48,396 bases of DNA from Candidatus Harrisonbacteria bacterium RIFCSPLOWO2_01_FULL_44_18 (GTDB lineage Bacteria > Patescibacteriota > Minisyncoccia > UBA6257 > WO2-44-18), in assembly GCA_001817915.1 (NCBI GenBank), contig MHJJ01000004.1:1-48396 (forward strand). The letters are read 5' to 3'. Shown here piece by piece: positions 40,215-48,396 of this stretch. Both the position numbers and the translations under genes were made by a program. Positions within the stretch are counted from its first letter, which is position 1; each line of letters starts with the position of its first letter. The notes beneath the pieces were generated by a model that worked only from the letters and a program-made list of their open reading frames with translations, searched no databases and had not been told where the DNA came from.

Positions 40215-41288
40215 ATGTTTTCTATAATAAAACGTCAAGATTGGTTTTTGAATTCGGCGATTTTATTTTTAGCGATTGCCGGTTTAACAATTATTTACAG
40301 CGGTTCGCCAAACCTATTCTGGTACCAGCTTTTGTGGTTTGGGCTGGGATTTTTGGGGCTTTTTTTGCTTCCATTGATTGATTGGCGTCCCATTATTAAT
40401 TATCCGCGGATTATTTTCGGAGCCTACTTTTTAGTTATCGCGCTTTTAATAGTAACGCTTTTTTTGGCGCCAACCATTCGCGAGTCTAAAAGCTGGCTGG
40501 TTTTCGGCCCGATTCAATTTCAAACTTCGGAATTGGCTAAAGCCGCTCTCATCATAGCATTCGCTTATTTTTTTGCCCGGCGGCATGTGGGCATCGCTCA
40601 TTTTGGCATTTTGGCGACTTCATTGGCGCTGTTTTTAACGCCCGCGGTCTTAATTCTTGCGCAACCGGATTTGGGGGCGGCGCTGATATTGTTCGGCATT
40701 TGGCTGGGGTTTTTACTTGTAAGCGGCGTTCAATGGCGCCATTTGGCGATCGGCCTTTTTTTATTTTTGGTAATTGCCGCACTGGCTTGGGGCTATTTTT
40801 TAAAGGATTATCAAAAAGAAAGAATCATCGGCCTTTTTAATCCGGAGTATGATCCCCTGGGAGTGAATTACAGCGTGATTCAATCAAAAATCGCGATTGG
40901 CTCGGCGGGATTTTTAGGCAAAGGTTTCGGCCAGGGCACGCAAGTTCAGTTGGGGTTTTTGCCTGAAGCCGAAACCGATTTTGTTCTGGCGGCCTTTATT
41001 GAGGAATGGGGCTTATTGGGCGGCTTTTTAATTATCGCCGCGTTTTCTTTTTTGATGCTGAGAATAATCAGAATCGGATTAATTTCTGAAAATAATTTTT
41101 CCAGATTCGTTTGCTTGGGAGCGGTAATTATGTTTTTGCTGCAATTCATTTTAAATGTCGGTTCCAGCATCGGCTTGTCTCCGGTGGTGGGCGTAACTTT
41201 CCCGTTCTTGAGTTACGGCGGGTCCAGCATTTTGACGAATTTTATCCTAATCGGTATAATTCAAAGCATTGTTGTTCGATTTAGGTAG
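40215..41288 (+). CDS. rodA: SEDS peptidoglycan glycosyltransferase (RodA/FtsW family)
   Basis: 357 codons, about ten helices. SEDS proteins polymerise lipid II into glycan strands with a partner class B PBP. Signatures: SKSWLVFGPIQFQTSELAKAA (catalytic-loop region before the key Asp), AQPDLGAALIL, ETDFVLAAFIEEWGLLGG and VGVTFPFLSYGGSSILTNF. The short N-terminus and LIDWR loop fit RodA better than FtsW. Its stop is 3 nt from the mltG start, so the two are cotranscribed. Confidence 0.92.
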   Translation: MFSIIKRQDWFLNSAILFLAIAGLTIIYSGSPNLFWYQLLWFGLGFLGLFLLPLIDWRPIINYPRIIFGAYFLVIALLIVTLFLAPTIRESKSWLVFGPIQFQTSELAKAALIIAFAYFFARRHVGIAHFGILATSLALFLTPAVLILAQPDLGAALILFGIWLGFLLVSGVQWRHLAIGLFLFLVIAALAWGYFLKDYQKERIIGLFNPEYDPLGVNYSVIQSKIAIGSAGFLGKGFGQGTQVQLGFLPEAETDFVLAAFIEEWGLLGGFLIIAAFSFLMLRIIRIGLISENNFSRFVCLGAVIMFLLQFILNVGSSIGLSPVVGVTFPFLSYGGSSILTNFILIGIIQSIVVRFR

Positions 41289-41291
41289 CCG

Positions 41292-42245
41292 ATGCTAAAA
41301 ATTAGGATTTTAAAAATCGTTTGTTTGGGATTTAGCGCGCTGATAATTTCATTTTTTCTTTATTTTCTGCAGTCTCCTTCAGGCGTTGAACAGTCTAAGG
41401 AGTTTCGCGTTGTCAAAGGCGAAGGATTGGCGGAAATAGCCGCCGGTCTGGAAGCCGATTATTTGATTAGATCGCCGGCCGCTTTTAAAATTTACGCGTT
41501 TGTTTCCGGATCCGCGCGTCACTTGAAGCCGGGAGATTATTTTTTAAGCCCTTCGTGGAGCGTTCCGAAGATTGTTAAAAAGTTAGTAGCCGGCATCCCG
41601 GAAGATGTTATAATTACCGTTATTGAAGGTGAAACGGTTGCCGATATTAACGTCAAGCTCGGGATTTTGGGAATTTTGCGCGAGGAGGAAGAACTAGCCC
41701 AAAAACTGGAAGGGTATTTGTTTCCGGACACGTATCGATTTTTTCTGGATTCATCGCTAGAGGAAATAGAAAAGAAGTTTTCAGAAAATTTCAATAAAAA
41801 AGCCCTATCCACCCTTGAAACTAAGACCAGTTACCAGTTACCAGTTACCGATTACCAGATATTGATAATGGCTTCCTTAATTGAAAAAGAAATTCCTTTC
41901 AGCGATGACAGATTTCTGGTCTCCGGTATTTTATGGAAAAGACTGAAGAGCGGCATGGCTCTCCAGGTTGACGCTTCCATTTGTTATGCTAAACTAAGGA
42001 CTTCCAGCGGTTGCCGTTTGAGCAAGTCAGATTTTGATATTGACTCCGTTTACAATACTTATAAATACGCCGGTCTGCCGCCGACCCCGATTGGCAATCC
42101 TGGCCTTGACGCTATTTACGCGGCGCTTCATCCGCGACCTTCCGAATACTGGTATTATTTATCAGATCCAAAAACTAAAAAAACGATATTTAGTGAAACC
42201 CTGGATGAACACAATGATAATCGGGCAAAATATCTGGGCATTTGA
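41292..42245 (+). CDS. mltG: Endolytic murein transglycosylase MltG
   Basis: 317 codons. One N-terminal helix (KIVCLGFSALIISFFLYFLQ), a LysM-like segment (EFRVVKGEGLAEIAAGLEA), then the YceG catalytic domain: MASLIEKEIPFSDDR (catalytic Glu), VDASICYA, NTYKYAGLPPTPIGNPGLDAI and a C-terminal FSETLDEHNDN. It cleaves nascent glycan strands at the membrane. A tandem heptamer (ACCAGTTACCAGTTACCAGT near 41827-41855, read SYQLPVTDYQI) has been taken in frame just before the catalytic motif. Confidence 0.93.
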   Translation: MLKIRILKIVCLGFSALIISFFLYFLQSPSGVEQSKEFRVVKGEGLAEIAAGLEADYLIRSPAAFKIYAFVSGSARHLKPGDYFLSPSWSVPKIVKKLVAGIPEDVIITVIEGETVADINVKLGILGILREEEELAQKLEGYLFPDTYRFFLDSSLEEIEKKFSENFNKKALSTLETKTSYQLPVTDYQILIMASLIEKEIPFSDDRFLVSGILWKRLKSGMALQVDASICYAKLRTSSGCRLSKSDFDIDSVYNTYKYAGLPPTPIGNPGLDAIYAALHPRPSEYWYYLSDPKTKKTIFSETLDEHNDNRAKYLGI

Positions 42246-42280
42246 CAAAGATTAGGCCGATGATATATAATTAGCAATTG

Positions 42281-42332
42281 TAAGTTTAATAAACAAACCA
42301 AGCGAGAAAGCGCGCGGCGGCTTTGTTTATTT
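42281..42332 (+). promoter_or_regulatory. Hairpin in the rpoB leader
   Basis: AATAAACAAA pairs with TTTGTTTATT around a GC-rich loop containing CGCGCGGCGG, followed by a T-rich stretch just before the rpoB ATG. It could act as an attenuator for rpoBC. Confidence 0.4.
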
Positions 42333-42342
42333 CTCATTTTTT

Positions 42343-45300
42343 ATGGCACGCCCACTGCCTACTAAAATTTTTTCGTCACATCCCGGACAGTTGGTTTCTC
42401 AGCCGAATTTGGTTGAGATTCAAACCAGTTCTTATCAGTGGTTTTTAAAAACCGCCCTGGAAGAATTGTTTGAAGAAATTTCTCCTATCAAAGATTATAC
42501 CGGCAAAGATTTGGAATTGCATTTCGGAAAATATTATTTTGATGAACCGAAATATACCGAGGAGCACGCTAAATTTAAAGATTTAACTTATGAGGCGTCG
42601 CTTCGGGTGAAAGTAAAATTAATAAATAACAAATTTAAAGAAACCAAAGAACAAGAGGTTTATTTTGGAGATTTCCCCGTAATGACCAAAAGGGGCACCT
42701 TTATTATCAATGGCATTGAACGGGTGGTGGTTTCTCAACTTATTAGATCGTCCGGAGTTTATTTTACCGCCAATCTTTGGCGGGGCCGGCGGCTTTTCGG
42801 CGCCAAAATTATTCCTAATCGAGGCGCTTGGCTGGAATTTGAAACCGACCCCGACGGTTTTATAGGCGTTAAGATTGATCGCCGCCGCAAAGTGGCCGTT
42901 ACTAGTTTATTGAGAATTTTCGGCGCGACCGACGATCAAGAAATCGCGGAAACTTTCGCCGATAGCGACACCGGCTCCATTAAATATATCGCCGCGACTC
43001 TTAAAAAGGATTCGGCTAAAAATGCCGATGACGGCTATATTGAAATCTACAAAAGAATCCGCCCCGGAGATCTTGCCACGGTTGATAACGCGCGCAGTTT
43101 AATTGACGCGATGTTTCAGCGATTGGATCGGTACGATCTTTCCGGCGTCGGACGTTTTAAGCTGAATCAGCGTTTGGGCGTCAAAAATAAAGATTCGCGG
43201 CTTTTGGAACTCGACGATTTGATAAATGTCGTCAAAGAAATCATCAGATTAAATAACGAACAATCCGCCGAACCGGACGATATTGATCATTTGGGGAATA
43301 GGAGAGTTCGGCCGGTTGGCGAGCTTTTGCAAAATAAATTGCGAATCGGGCTGACGAGAATGCGGCGCATAGTTCAAGATCGAATGTCAACCTTGGATAT
43401 TAAAACCATAACCCCGGTTCAGTTGGTTAACGCCAGGCCGCTGACATCGATTGTTAAAGAATTTTTTGCGTCTTCGCAGCTTTCGCAATTTATGGATCAA
43501 GTGAATCCTTTGGCTGAATTAGAGCATAAACGGAGAATCTCCGCGATGGGGCCGGGAGGATTAACAAGAGAACGCGCGGGCTTCGAGGTACGCGACGTGC
43601 ATCGTTCCCACTATGGCCGTATTTGCCCGATTGAAACGCCGGAAGGCGCGAATATCGGTTTGGTCAATCATTTGTCCAGCTACGCGCGAGTCAATAATCT
43701 GGGATTTTTAGAAACGCCTTACGCGGTTGTAAAGAACGGCAAGATAACTAAAGAAATTGTTTGGCTAAACGCTCTCGAAGAAGAACGTCATAAGATTGCT
43801 CACGCGGGTGTGAAATTTGACGCCAGCGGGCGTATATTCGATGAAGTAGTGGAGGCGCGCATCAAGGGCGAGCCCGGAACATGTTTAAAAAAAGAAATTG
43901 ATTTGATGGATGTCGCCCCCAATCAATCAATCAGCGTGGCGACTTCATTGATTCCTTTTTTGGAACACGATGACGCTAACCGCGCTCTGATGGGATCGAA
44001 CATGCAGCGCCAAGCGGTGGTTTCCATAAATTCGGAGGCGCCTTATGTCGGCACCGGCATGGAAGAAAGGGCCGCGCGCGATTCCGGACAATTGATAATC
44101 GCCGAGGAAGAGGGCATTGTCGGCGCGGTTGACGCCCGCGAAATTGTCATTAAGGCCAAAGCCGGATCGAAGAAATACACGCTAAATAAATTCAAGCGAT
44201 CCAATCAGTTTACCTGCATTTCTCATCGGCCGTTGGTTAAAAAAGGCGATCGAGTCAAACGGGGGCAGATTTTGGCGGATGGGCCGTCAATTGACAACGG
44301 CGTATTGGCGTTGGGCCAGAATCTTTTGGTGGCTTTTATATCTTGGGGCGGGGCTAATTTTGAAGACGCCATCGTTGTTTCAGAAAAAGTGGTTAGAGAC
44401 GACCGTTTCACGTCTATTCATATTGAAGATTTTTATTGCGATGTGCGAGACACCAAATTGGGGCCGGAAATTACTACGCCGGATATCCCGAATGTTTCCG
44501 AAGAAAAACTGAAAAATCTTGATGAAGAAGGGATTATCAGAATCGGAGCGGAGGTAAAATCCGGAGACATTTTGGTTGGCAAAATTTCTCCCAAGGGAGA
44601 AAGCGAATTGAGCTCCGAAGAGCGATTATTAAAAGCAATTTTCGGCGAAAAAGCCCGCGATGTTAAAGACACTTCTCTAACTTTGCCTCACGGCAAACAT
44701 GGCCGCGTGGTGGGGATCAAAATTTTTGCCCGCGAGCGGGGCGATAAGCTGGAGCCGGGAATTATTAAAAGAATTCAGGTGGAAGTAGCTCAGTTGCGAA
44801 AAGTTATGGCCGGCGACAAATTAGCCGGTCGCCATGGCAATAAAGGGGTAATTTCGCAGGTGCGGCCGGTTGAGGACATGCCCTATCTTGAAGATGGGAC
44901 GCCGGTGGACATTGTTTTAAATCCGTTAGGCGTGGCTTCCAGAATGAATCTTGGACAAATTTTAGAAACTCATTTAGGTTGGGCGGCGGAGAAATTGGGC
45001 TATCGGGCGATTACTCCGGCATTGGCCGGCGCCACGGAAGAGCAAATAAAATCAGAATTAAAGAAAGGCAATCTTCCGGAAAGCGGGAAAGTTATTGTTT
45101 ATGACGGTCGGACGGGCAGGCCTTTTTCCCGGCCGATAACCGTTGGCCTTATTTATATGATGAAGCTTAATCACTTGGTGGGGGATAAGATTCATATGCG
45201 CTCCATCGGTCCTTATTCTTTGATTACTCAACAGCCCCTGGGCGGCAAAGCGCAATTTGGCGGTCAACGTTTTGGCGAAATGGAGGTTTGGGCCTTGGAG

Positions 45301-45522
45301 GGGTATGGCGCCGCCACCATTCTTCAAGAAATGTTGACTATAAAATCTGATGATGTTTTAGGACGATCCGCCGCTTACGAATCAATTATTCGCGGAGAAG
45401 AAATAAAGAGTCCCAATATTCCCGCTTCCTTTAATGTTTTGGTCAGTGAATTAAAAGCGCTGGGATTAAATGTCGAACTAATTAAAAAAGCCGATACCAA
45501 AGACGCGAATAAACGCGAATGA
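42343..45522 (+). CDS. rpoB: DNA-directed RNA polymerase beta subunit
   Basis: 1,059 codons, short compared with about 1,340 in E. coli, as in other reduced genomes. PVMTKRGTFIINGIERVVVSQLIRSSG, the rifampicin-pocket FMDQVNPLAELEHKRRISAMGPGGL (about residues 384-408), SYARVNNLGF, GDKLAGRHGNKG and the C-terminal GGKAQFGGQRFGEMEVWALE are all intact. The rifampicin-site Ser531-equivalent appears changed (RRISAMGPGGL rather than RRLSALGPGGL), and Asp516 is kept (DQ), with Asn518 as VN. No repeat insertion is seen, unlike infB, tsaD and valS. Confidence 0.97.
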   Translation: MARPLPTKIFSSHPGQLVSQPNLVEIQTSSYQWFLKTALEELFEEISPIKDYTGKDLELHFGKYYFDEPKYTEEHAKFKDLTYEASLRVKVKLINNKFKETKEQEVYFGDFPVMTKRGTFIINGIERVVVSQLIRSSGVYFTANLWRGRRLFGAKIIPNRGAWLEFETDPDGFIGVKIDRRRKVAVTSLLRIFGATDDQEIAETFADSDTGSIKYIAATLKKDSAKNADDGYIEIYKRIRPGDLATVDNARSLIDAMFQRLDRYDLSGVGRFKLNQRLGVKNKDSRLLELDDLINVVKEIIRLNNEQSAEPDDIDHLGNRRVRPVGELLQNKLRIGLTRMRRIVQDRMSTLDIKTITPVQLVNARPLTSIVKEFFASSQLSQFMDQVNPLAELEHKRRISAMGPGGLTRERAGFEVRDVHRSHYGRICPIETPEGANIGLVNHLSSYARVNNLGFLETPYAVVKNGKITKEIVWLNALEEERHKIAHAGVKFDASGRIFDEVVEARIKGEPGTCLKKEIDLMDVAPNQSISVATSLIPFLEHDDANRALMGSNMQRQAVVSINSEAPYVGTGMEERAARDSGQLIIAEEEGIVGAVDAREIVIKAKAGSKKYTLNKFKRSNQFTCISHRPLVKKGDRVKRGQILADGPSIDNGVLALGQNLLVAFISWGGANFEDAIVVSEKVVRDDRFTSIHIEDFYCDVRDTKLGPEITTPDIPNVSEEKLKNLDEEGIIRIGAEVKSGDILVGKISPKGESELSSEERLLKAIFGEKARDVKDTSLTLPHGKHGRVVGIKIFARERGDKLEPGIIKRIQVEVAQLRKVMAGDKLAGRHGNKGVISQVRPVEDMPYLEDGTPVDIVLNPLGVASRMNLGQILETHLGWAAEKLGYRAITPALAGATEEQIKSELKKGNLPESGKVIVYDGRTGRPFSRPITVGLIYMMKLNHLVGDKIHMRSIGPYSLITQQPLGGKAQFGGQRFGEMEVWALEGYGAATILQEMLTIKSDDVLGRSAAYESIIRGEEIKSPNIPASFNVLVSELKALGLNVELIKKADTKDANKRE

Positions 45523-45570
45523 CGCGAAAAATATTATTCGCATGCGCCTTTCGCTAAGGCTTTCGCATAC

Positions 45571-48396
45571 ATGGATTTTGACGCCATAAAATTAAAAATT
45601 GCTTCTCCGGAAGAAATCACCAGATGGTCTCATGGAGAGGTTATAAAGCCGGAAACTATAAACTATCGGACTCAACGTCCCGAGAAAGATGGTTTATTTT
45701 CTGAAAGAATTTTCGGTCCCAGCAAAGACTGGGAATGTTACTGCGGCAAATATCGCAGGATCCGTTATAAAGGAATTATCTGCGATAAATGCGGCGTTGA
45801 AGTTACCCGTTCGGTTGTTCGCCGGGAAAGAATGGGGCATATCAAGCTGGCCGTCCCCGTCGCTCACATTTGGTTTTTGAGAAGCGCGCCTTCAAAAATA
45901 AGTTTGTTTTTAGACGTGCCGTTGCCGAAATTGGAAAAAGTAATTTATTACGCCGCCTATATTGTGACGTCGGTTAACGAAAATAACAAAAAACGCGCCC
46001 TCGATGAATTAGAAAAAGAATTTCAAGCCAGAAAAAAAACCGCTCGCAAAGAAGGAGTAAAAATGGAGGAGCTCAAGGCGGCGGCGACTCAAACCCGGCA
46101 AGATTTAGAATCAGTGAGGCCCGGGCGGATTTTGAGCGAGTCAGAATTTTATAATTTAGCCAGGCGCTTCGGCGATGTTTTTGAAGCGGGGACCGGCGCC
46201 GGAGCGGTCAGGAGAATTTTGGAAGGCATTGATTTAAAAGATTTCATCTCCGAGATCAAAAAGAAACTTAAAGACTTTAAAGATCCGATTAGCGAACAGC
46301 GTCTTTTGCGCCGCCTAAAATTGGCCAGCTTGATGTTAAAGGATGGGATGCGGCCGGAATGGATAATTTTGACGGTTCTGCCGGTGCTGCCTCCGGACTT
46401 AAGGCCGATGGTGGCGCTTGATGGCGGCCGTTACGCCACATCCGATTTGAACGATCTTTATCGGCGGGTAATTAATCGCAATAACCGGCTCAAAAAATTA
46501 ATGGAGATACGGGCTCCGGAAGTTATTTTAGTTAACGAAAAGCGGATGCTTCAGGAAGCCGTTGACGCTTTGGTTGATAATTCCGCCCGTTTTGGCGTTC
46601 AGCAAATGTCCGCGCAGAGACGGCCGTTAAGGTCGCTGGCGGACATGCTGAAGGGCAAGCAGGGGCGTTTCAGACAAAATCTTTTGGGTAAGCGGGTTGA
46701 TTATTCCGGCCGTTCTGTTATCGTCATCGGTCCAGAATTGAGAATTTCCGAATGCGGATTGCCGAAGAAAATGGCCCTGGAACTTTTTAAGCCATTCGTG
46801 ATCAACAAAGTTATTGAAAGAGGGCTAGCGCATAATATCCGGAATTCCAACCGTTTAATCGAGCAGGCGCCGCCGGAAATTTGGGCTATTCTGGAAGAAG
46901 TGATCGCGGACAGAAAAGTCCTTCTCAATCGCGCCCCCACTCTTCATCGTCTCGGCGTTCAAGCTTTCAAGCCTCTGCTTATCGAAGATTTAGCTATTCG
47001 CGTACCGGCCTTAATTTGCACGGCCTTTAACGCCGACTTCGACGGCGACCAGATGGCGGTTCACTTGCCGCTTACCAAAGATGGCCAAAAAGAGGCGAGT
47101 CAAATTATGTTGTCCAGCTTGAATTTACTCAAGCCGTCCACCGGCGATCCAATCGCGGTTCCGACGCAGGACATCGTATTGGGCTGTTATTATTTGACGA
47201 AAATCCACGATGGAGCGTTAGGAACCGGCCGAGCTTTCGGCTCTAATGAAGAGGCGAAGGTTGCTTATGAGCTTGGGATAATTGAGATCAACGCGCTTAT
47301 AAAAATTGGAAAGTTAGAAACCAGCGTCGGGCGACTGCTGTTTAACGAAGTTCTTCCGGCAGATTTTGAATATGTCAATGAGGGTTTTGATAAAAAGCGG
47401 ATTTCTAAGATGGTCGGCGTGCTTATAAATAAGTACGGCCAGGAAAAATCAAGCGAATATCTGAACGCCATTAAAAATCTCGGTTTTGAATACGCGACCC
47501 GTTCCGGCATTACTTGGAGTATGGATGATTTAGTAACGCCTAAAGAAAAAACCGCGATAGTTAAAAAAGCCGAAGAGGAGGTGGCTTTGATAAAAGATCA
47601 ATTCGAGCAAGGCCTGCTTACCGAGTCGGAACGACGCGCCAGAGTAATCGAGTCCTGGCGAAAGGCCAATGACCACCTTAACAAAAAGATAGTGCCGGTC
47701 GCGCTTGATCCGCACAGTCCGGTTTATTCCATTATTGATTCCGGCGCCCGAGGTTCATGGTCCCAGCCCGGCCAAATGATGGGCATGAAGGGCTTGGTGC
47801 AGAATCCTAAAGGCGAAACGATTGAATTGCCGGTGAAATCTTCATTAAAAGAAGGATTCAGCGTATTGGAATACTTTATTTCAACTCATGGCGCTCGTAA
47901 AGGTTCCACTGACACCGCCTTGAAGACCGCGTCCGCCGGTTATTTAACTCGGCGTTTGGTTGACGTTTCTCAAGACTTGGTTATTAAAGAACAAGACTGT
48001 CGGACTGCCGAAGGCATTGACGTGCCGAGGGGAGAGGGGTTGGAATTCGGACATACTTTTGCCAGCCGGCTGTTTTCTCGAACGTGTTTGGAGGATGTTA
48101 AGGTCGGCAATAAAATTCTCGCGAGGGCCGGAGAGACAATCGATCGCGCCGTCTCGGAGCTTATCGAATCCTCGAAAGTGGATTTGGTCAAAATTAGATC
48201 GCCCTTGACCTGTAAAACACTGTACGGCCTTTGTTCTAAGTGTTACGGATTTGATTTGGGGAAAAATTATTTAATAAAAATTGGCGAAGCGGTAGGCGTT
48301 GTGGCCGCTCAGTCCATCGGCGAACCGGGCACTCAGCTGACTATGAGAACTTTTCATACCGGAGGCGTGGCGGGCGCGGATATTACCCATGGTTTG
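45571..48396 (+). CDS. rpoC: DNA-directed RNA polymerase beta' subunit, 5' part
   Basis: 942 codons visible, running off the window in frame. N-terminal zinc finger [20 protein letters not shown] (about residues 56-75), [21 protein letters not shown], the catalytic [12 protein letters not shown] (residues 487-498, three Asp for Mg), the bridge-helix region [20 protein letters not shown], and [24 protein letters not shown] (trigger loop side) near the end. The start at 45571 follows rpoB by 48 nt and no closer ATG fits the family's [16 protein letters not shown] start. Confidence 0.97.
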   Translation, partial: MDFDAIKLKIASPEEITRWSHGEVIKPETINYRTQRPEKDGLFSERIFGPSKDWECYCGKYRRIRYKGIICDKCGVEVTRSVVRRERMGHIKLAVPVAHIWFLRSAPSKISLFLDVPLPKLEKVIYYAAYIVTSVNENNKKRALDELEKEFQARKKTARKEGVKMEELKAAATQTRQDLESVRPGRILSESEFYNLARRFGDVFEAGTGAGAVRRILEGIDLKDFISEIKKKLKDFKDPISEQRLLRRLKLASLMLKDGMRPEWIILTVLPVLPPDLRPMVALDGGRYATSDLNDLYRRVINRNNRLKKLMEIRAPEVILVNEKRMLQEAVDALVDNSARFGVQQMSAQRRPLRSLADMLKGKQGRFRQNLLGKRVDYSGRSVIVIGPELRISECGLPKKMALELFKPFVINKVIERGLAHNIRNSNRLIEQAPPEIWAILEEVIADRKVLLNRAPTLHRLGVQAFKPLLIEDLAIRVPALICTAFNADFDGDQMAVHLPLTKDGQKEASQIMLSSLNLLKPSTGDPIAVPTQDIVLGCYYLTKIHDGALGTGRAFGSNEEAKVAYELGIIEINALIKIGKLETSVGRLLFNEVLPADFEYVNEGFDKKRISKMVGVLINKYGQEKSSEYLNAIKNLGFEYATRSGITWSMDDLVTPKEKTAIVKKAEEEVALIKDQFEQGLLTESERRARVIESWRKANDHLNKKIVPVALDPHSPVYSIIDSGARGSWSQPGQMMGMKGLVQNPKGETIELPVKSSLKEGFSVLEYFISTHGARKGSTDTALKTASAGYLTRRLVDVSQDLVIKEQDCRTAEGIDVPRGEGLEFGHTFASRLFSRTCLEDVKVGNKILARAGETIDRAVSELIESSKVDLVKIRSPLTCKTLYGLCSKCYGFDLGKNYLIKIGEAVGVVAAQSIGEPGTQLTMRTFHTGGVAGADITHGL

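Overview
The window looks like the chromosome of a Candidate Phyla Radiation (Patescibacteria) bacterium, most likely a Parcubacteria member. This is inferred from shortened housekeeping proteins (IF-2 without its N-terminal domain, ValS without a C-terminal coiled coil, compact RpoB), an rRNA gene full of introns, a DUF5679-type mini zinc protein, a Cys-repeat envelope protein, and many dispersed palindromic repeats. The genetic code appears standard. tRNA genes are scattered, only some encode CCA, and a CCA-adding enzyme is present.

Layout. 1-6200: end of a nucleotidyltransferase gene, tRNA-Gly/Arg, a membrane protein and ddl (minus strand), tRNA-Arg/Lys running directly into recG, a gene-free hairpin-rich stretch, and a DoxX gene whose 5' end lies in a 273-bp branched inverted repeat. 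6200-12500: small membrane proteins, tRNA-Glu, a short site-2 protease, a secreted Cys-repeat/Gln-rich protein, two tandem mini zinc-type proteins, tsaD and a SemiSWEET-like gene. 12500-20400: valS, prsW-like, hsp20, patatin, tRNA-Leu/Cys, and rbfA-infB. 20400-24150: AT-rich accessory island with a free-standing LAGLIDADG protein, tRNA-Ser, and a restriction-modification cluster with a damaged HTH gene. 24400-31400: thyA-folA, cca, a tRNA-Pro nested inside a split tRNA-Pro-like sequence, tsaC, tRNA-Ala, a DUF5679 protein, and a TM-helix channel-like protein. 31400-39100: a 23S-5S unit with no 16S. 39100-end: an anchored protein, rodA-mltG, then rpoB-rpoC (rpoC runs off the window).

The most striking locus is the 23S gene, about 7.2 kb instead of about 2.9 kb. 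Reading it against E. coli 23S (recalled from memory) shows seven group I introns at U1931, U1951, U2449, U2500, U2584, U2593 and U2656. Each has a G before the 3' exon, and five have an unambiguous U.G-closed P1 helix. One intron carries a LAGLIDADG endonuclease, and two introns flank an exon of only 9 nt. Nine further hairpin insertions sit in helices of the same gene; three are near-identical 156-bp copies of one element.

The same kinds of palindromic element occur between genes, in intron peripheral loops, in a tRNA anticodon arm, and in frame inside essential protein genes (infB, tsaD, valS, and a tandem repeat in mltG). This recalls Rickettsia palindromic elements. I consider this genome-wide, in-frame-tolerated hairpin spread, together with the multi-intron 23S, the candidate undescribed system here. 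Nothing was aligned or folded by computer; all alignments and folds were done by eye.
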